Below are positions 5,939 through 6,190 of a stretch of 6,190 nt of DNA, piece after piece (the first letter of the stretch is position 1; every line of letters starts with the position of its first letter). Both the position numbers and the translations under genes were made by a program. This DNA is from DATKYV01 sp035528275 (GTDB lineage: Bacteria; Acidobacteriota; Terriglobia; UBA7540). The notes under the pieces are model-generated. The model saw nothing but the letters and a program-made list of their open reading frames with translations. It was not told the DNA's origin and did no database searches. The stretch is from assembly GCA_035528275.1 (NCBI GenBank), contig DATKYV010000360.1, forward strand, positions 1 to 6,190, given 5' to 3'.

Positions 5939-5978
5939 GATTTGGCGATTTGGTGATTTAGCGATTTGGAGATTCAGC
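5939..5978. repeat. 8-bp tandem array, five units
   Basis: Five exactly phased octamers of the form GATTTGGN with small changes: GATTTGGC (5939-5946), GATTTGGT (5947-5954), GATTTAGC (5955-5962), GATTTGGA (5963-5970) and GATTCAGC (5971-5978). The array starts 20 bp after the stop of the enolase-superfamily gene. It has no terminator-like hairpin, and no convincing terminator is seen in the rest of the spacer. Confidence 0.85.
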
Positions 5979-6023
5979 AACCCTGCCTATTCCGGAAGAG
6001 GTTTGGCAATTCGACTCTCTGGC

Positions 6024-6079
6024 GAATCCTGATTCCTATCTACTGTCCACTGACTACTGACAACTGACTGCTGACTACT
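6024..6079. repeat. Degenerate heptanucleotide tandem array, downstream copy
   Basis: Eight 7-bp units in phase, including GTCCACT (6045-6051), GACTACT (6052-6058 and 6073-6079), GACAACT (6059-6065) and GACTGCT (6066-6072). The first three units (6024-6044) are more diverged. It is the same family and the same orientation as the array at 4584-4646. It occupies most of the spacer before the permease gene. Confidence 0.8.
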
Positions 6080-6132
6080 ACAGTGACCTGACTTCATGGA
6101 TTGCGCGGGCTTCGTGATAAGCTCTAGCTGCG

Positions 6133-6190
6133 ATGCGCTTCGAATTCTTCGTCGCCCTGCGATATCTGAGAGCCAAGCGGCGGCAGGCGG
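6133..6190 (+). CDS. LolC/LolE-family ABC transporter permease, N-terminal fragment
   Basis: Only 19 codons and one base are visible. They read MRFEFFVALRYLRAKRRQA, the characteristic cytoplasmic start of LolC/LolE permeases, which normally leads into the first membrane helix. The family forms the inner-membrane part of the complex that releases lipoproteins from the inner membrane to the LolA carrier, using the LolD ATPase; this implies a Gram-negative envelope. No Shine-Dalgarno precedes the ATG. A weak -10-like GATAAG at 6116-6121 would give a very short leader, but I see no matching -35 box. A related MacB-like permease is the main alternative, but this N-terminus fits Lol better. Confidence 0.8.
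   Translation, partial: MRFEFFVALRYLRAKRRQA

Overview
The window looks like chromosomal DNA from a GC-rich (roughly 60% by eye) soil-type bacterium, most probably an acidobacterium. Four things point there: two large Ser/Thr kinases side by side, an OmpR/CadC-type winged-helix domain fused to a kinase, palindromic REP-like repeats inside coding DNA, and spacers made of degenerate 7- and 8-bp tandem repeats. The assignment rests on recalled features of the phylum, not on a search.

Left two thirds (1-4283, minus strand): two kinase genes run right to left. The first (4283-1275) is a complete 1002-residue protein: cytoplasmic Hanks-type kinase domain, one membrane helix, a TolB/FlgO-like domain and a long TPR-like tail. 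The second (1002 to the left edge) begins with a DNA-binding winged helix followed by a kinase domain and is cut by the window edge. The kinase domains are close relatives (45 of 60 residues identical by hand count from the VALK lysine segment to the end of the hinge). Each gene has a candidate promoter of its own.

The long kinase gene carries conspicuous palindromic DNA read through in frame. One is a 59-bp two-hairpin REP-like element in the kinase domain. Another is a perfect 14-bp inverted repeat in the TPR-like region. A third, much weaker, is a possible decayed palindrome in the activation loop.

Middle (4284-4692): a divergent spacer of about 410 bp. It holds the promoter of the long kinase, a remnant resembling the C-terminus of a GNAT acetyltransferase, a degenerate heptamer array, and a well-formed promoter whose -10 box lies 7 nt before the next start codon, which implies a leaderless mRNA.

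Right (4693-6190, plus strand): a complete Tat-exported enolase-superfamily protein of the mandelate racemase/galactonate dehydratase type. It is followed by a repeat-filled spacer (8-bp units, then the same heptamer family as upstream) and the first 19 codons of a LolC/LolE-type ABC permease. Nothing in the sequence ties the sugar-acid enzyme or the permease functionally to the kinases. The coherent unit is the kinase pair, which could link phosphorylation signalling to DNA binding.
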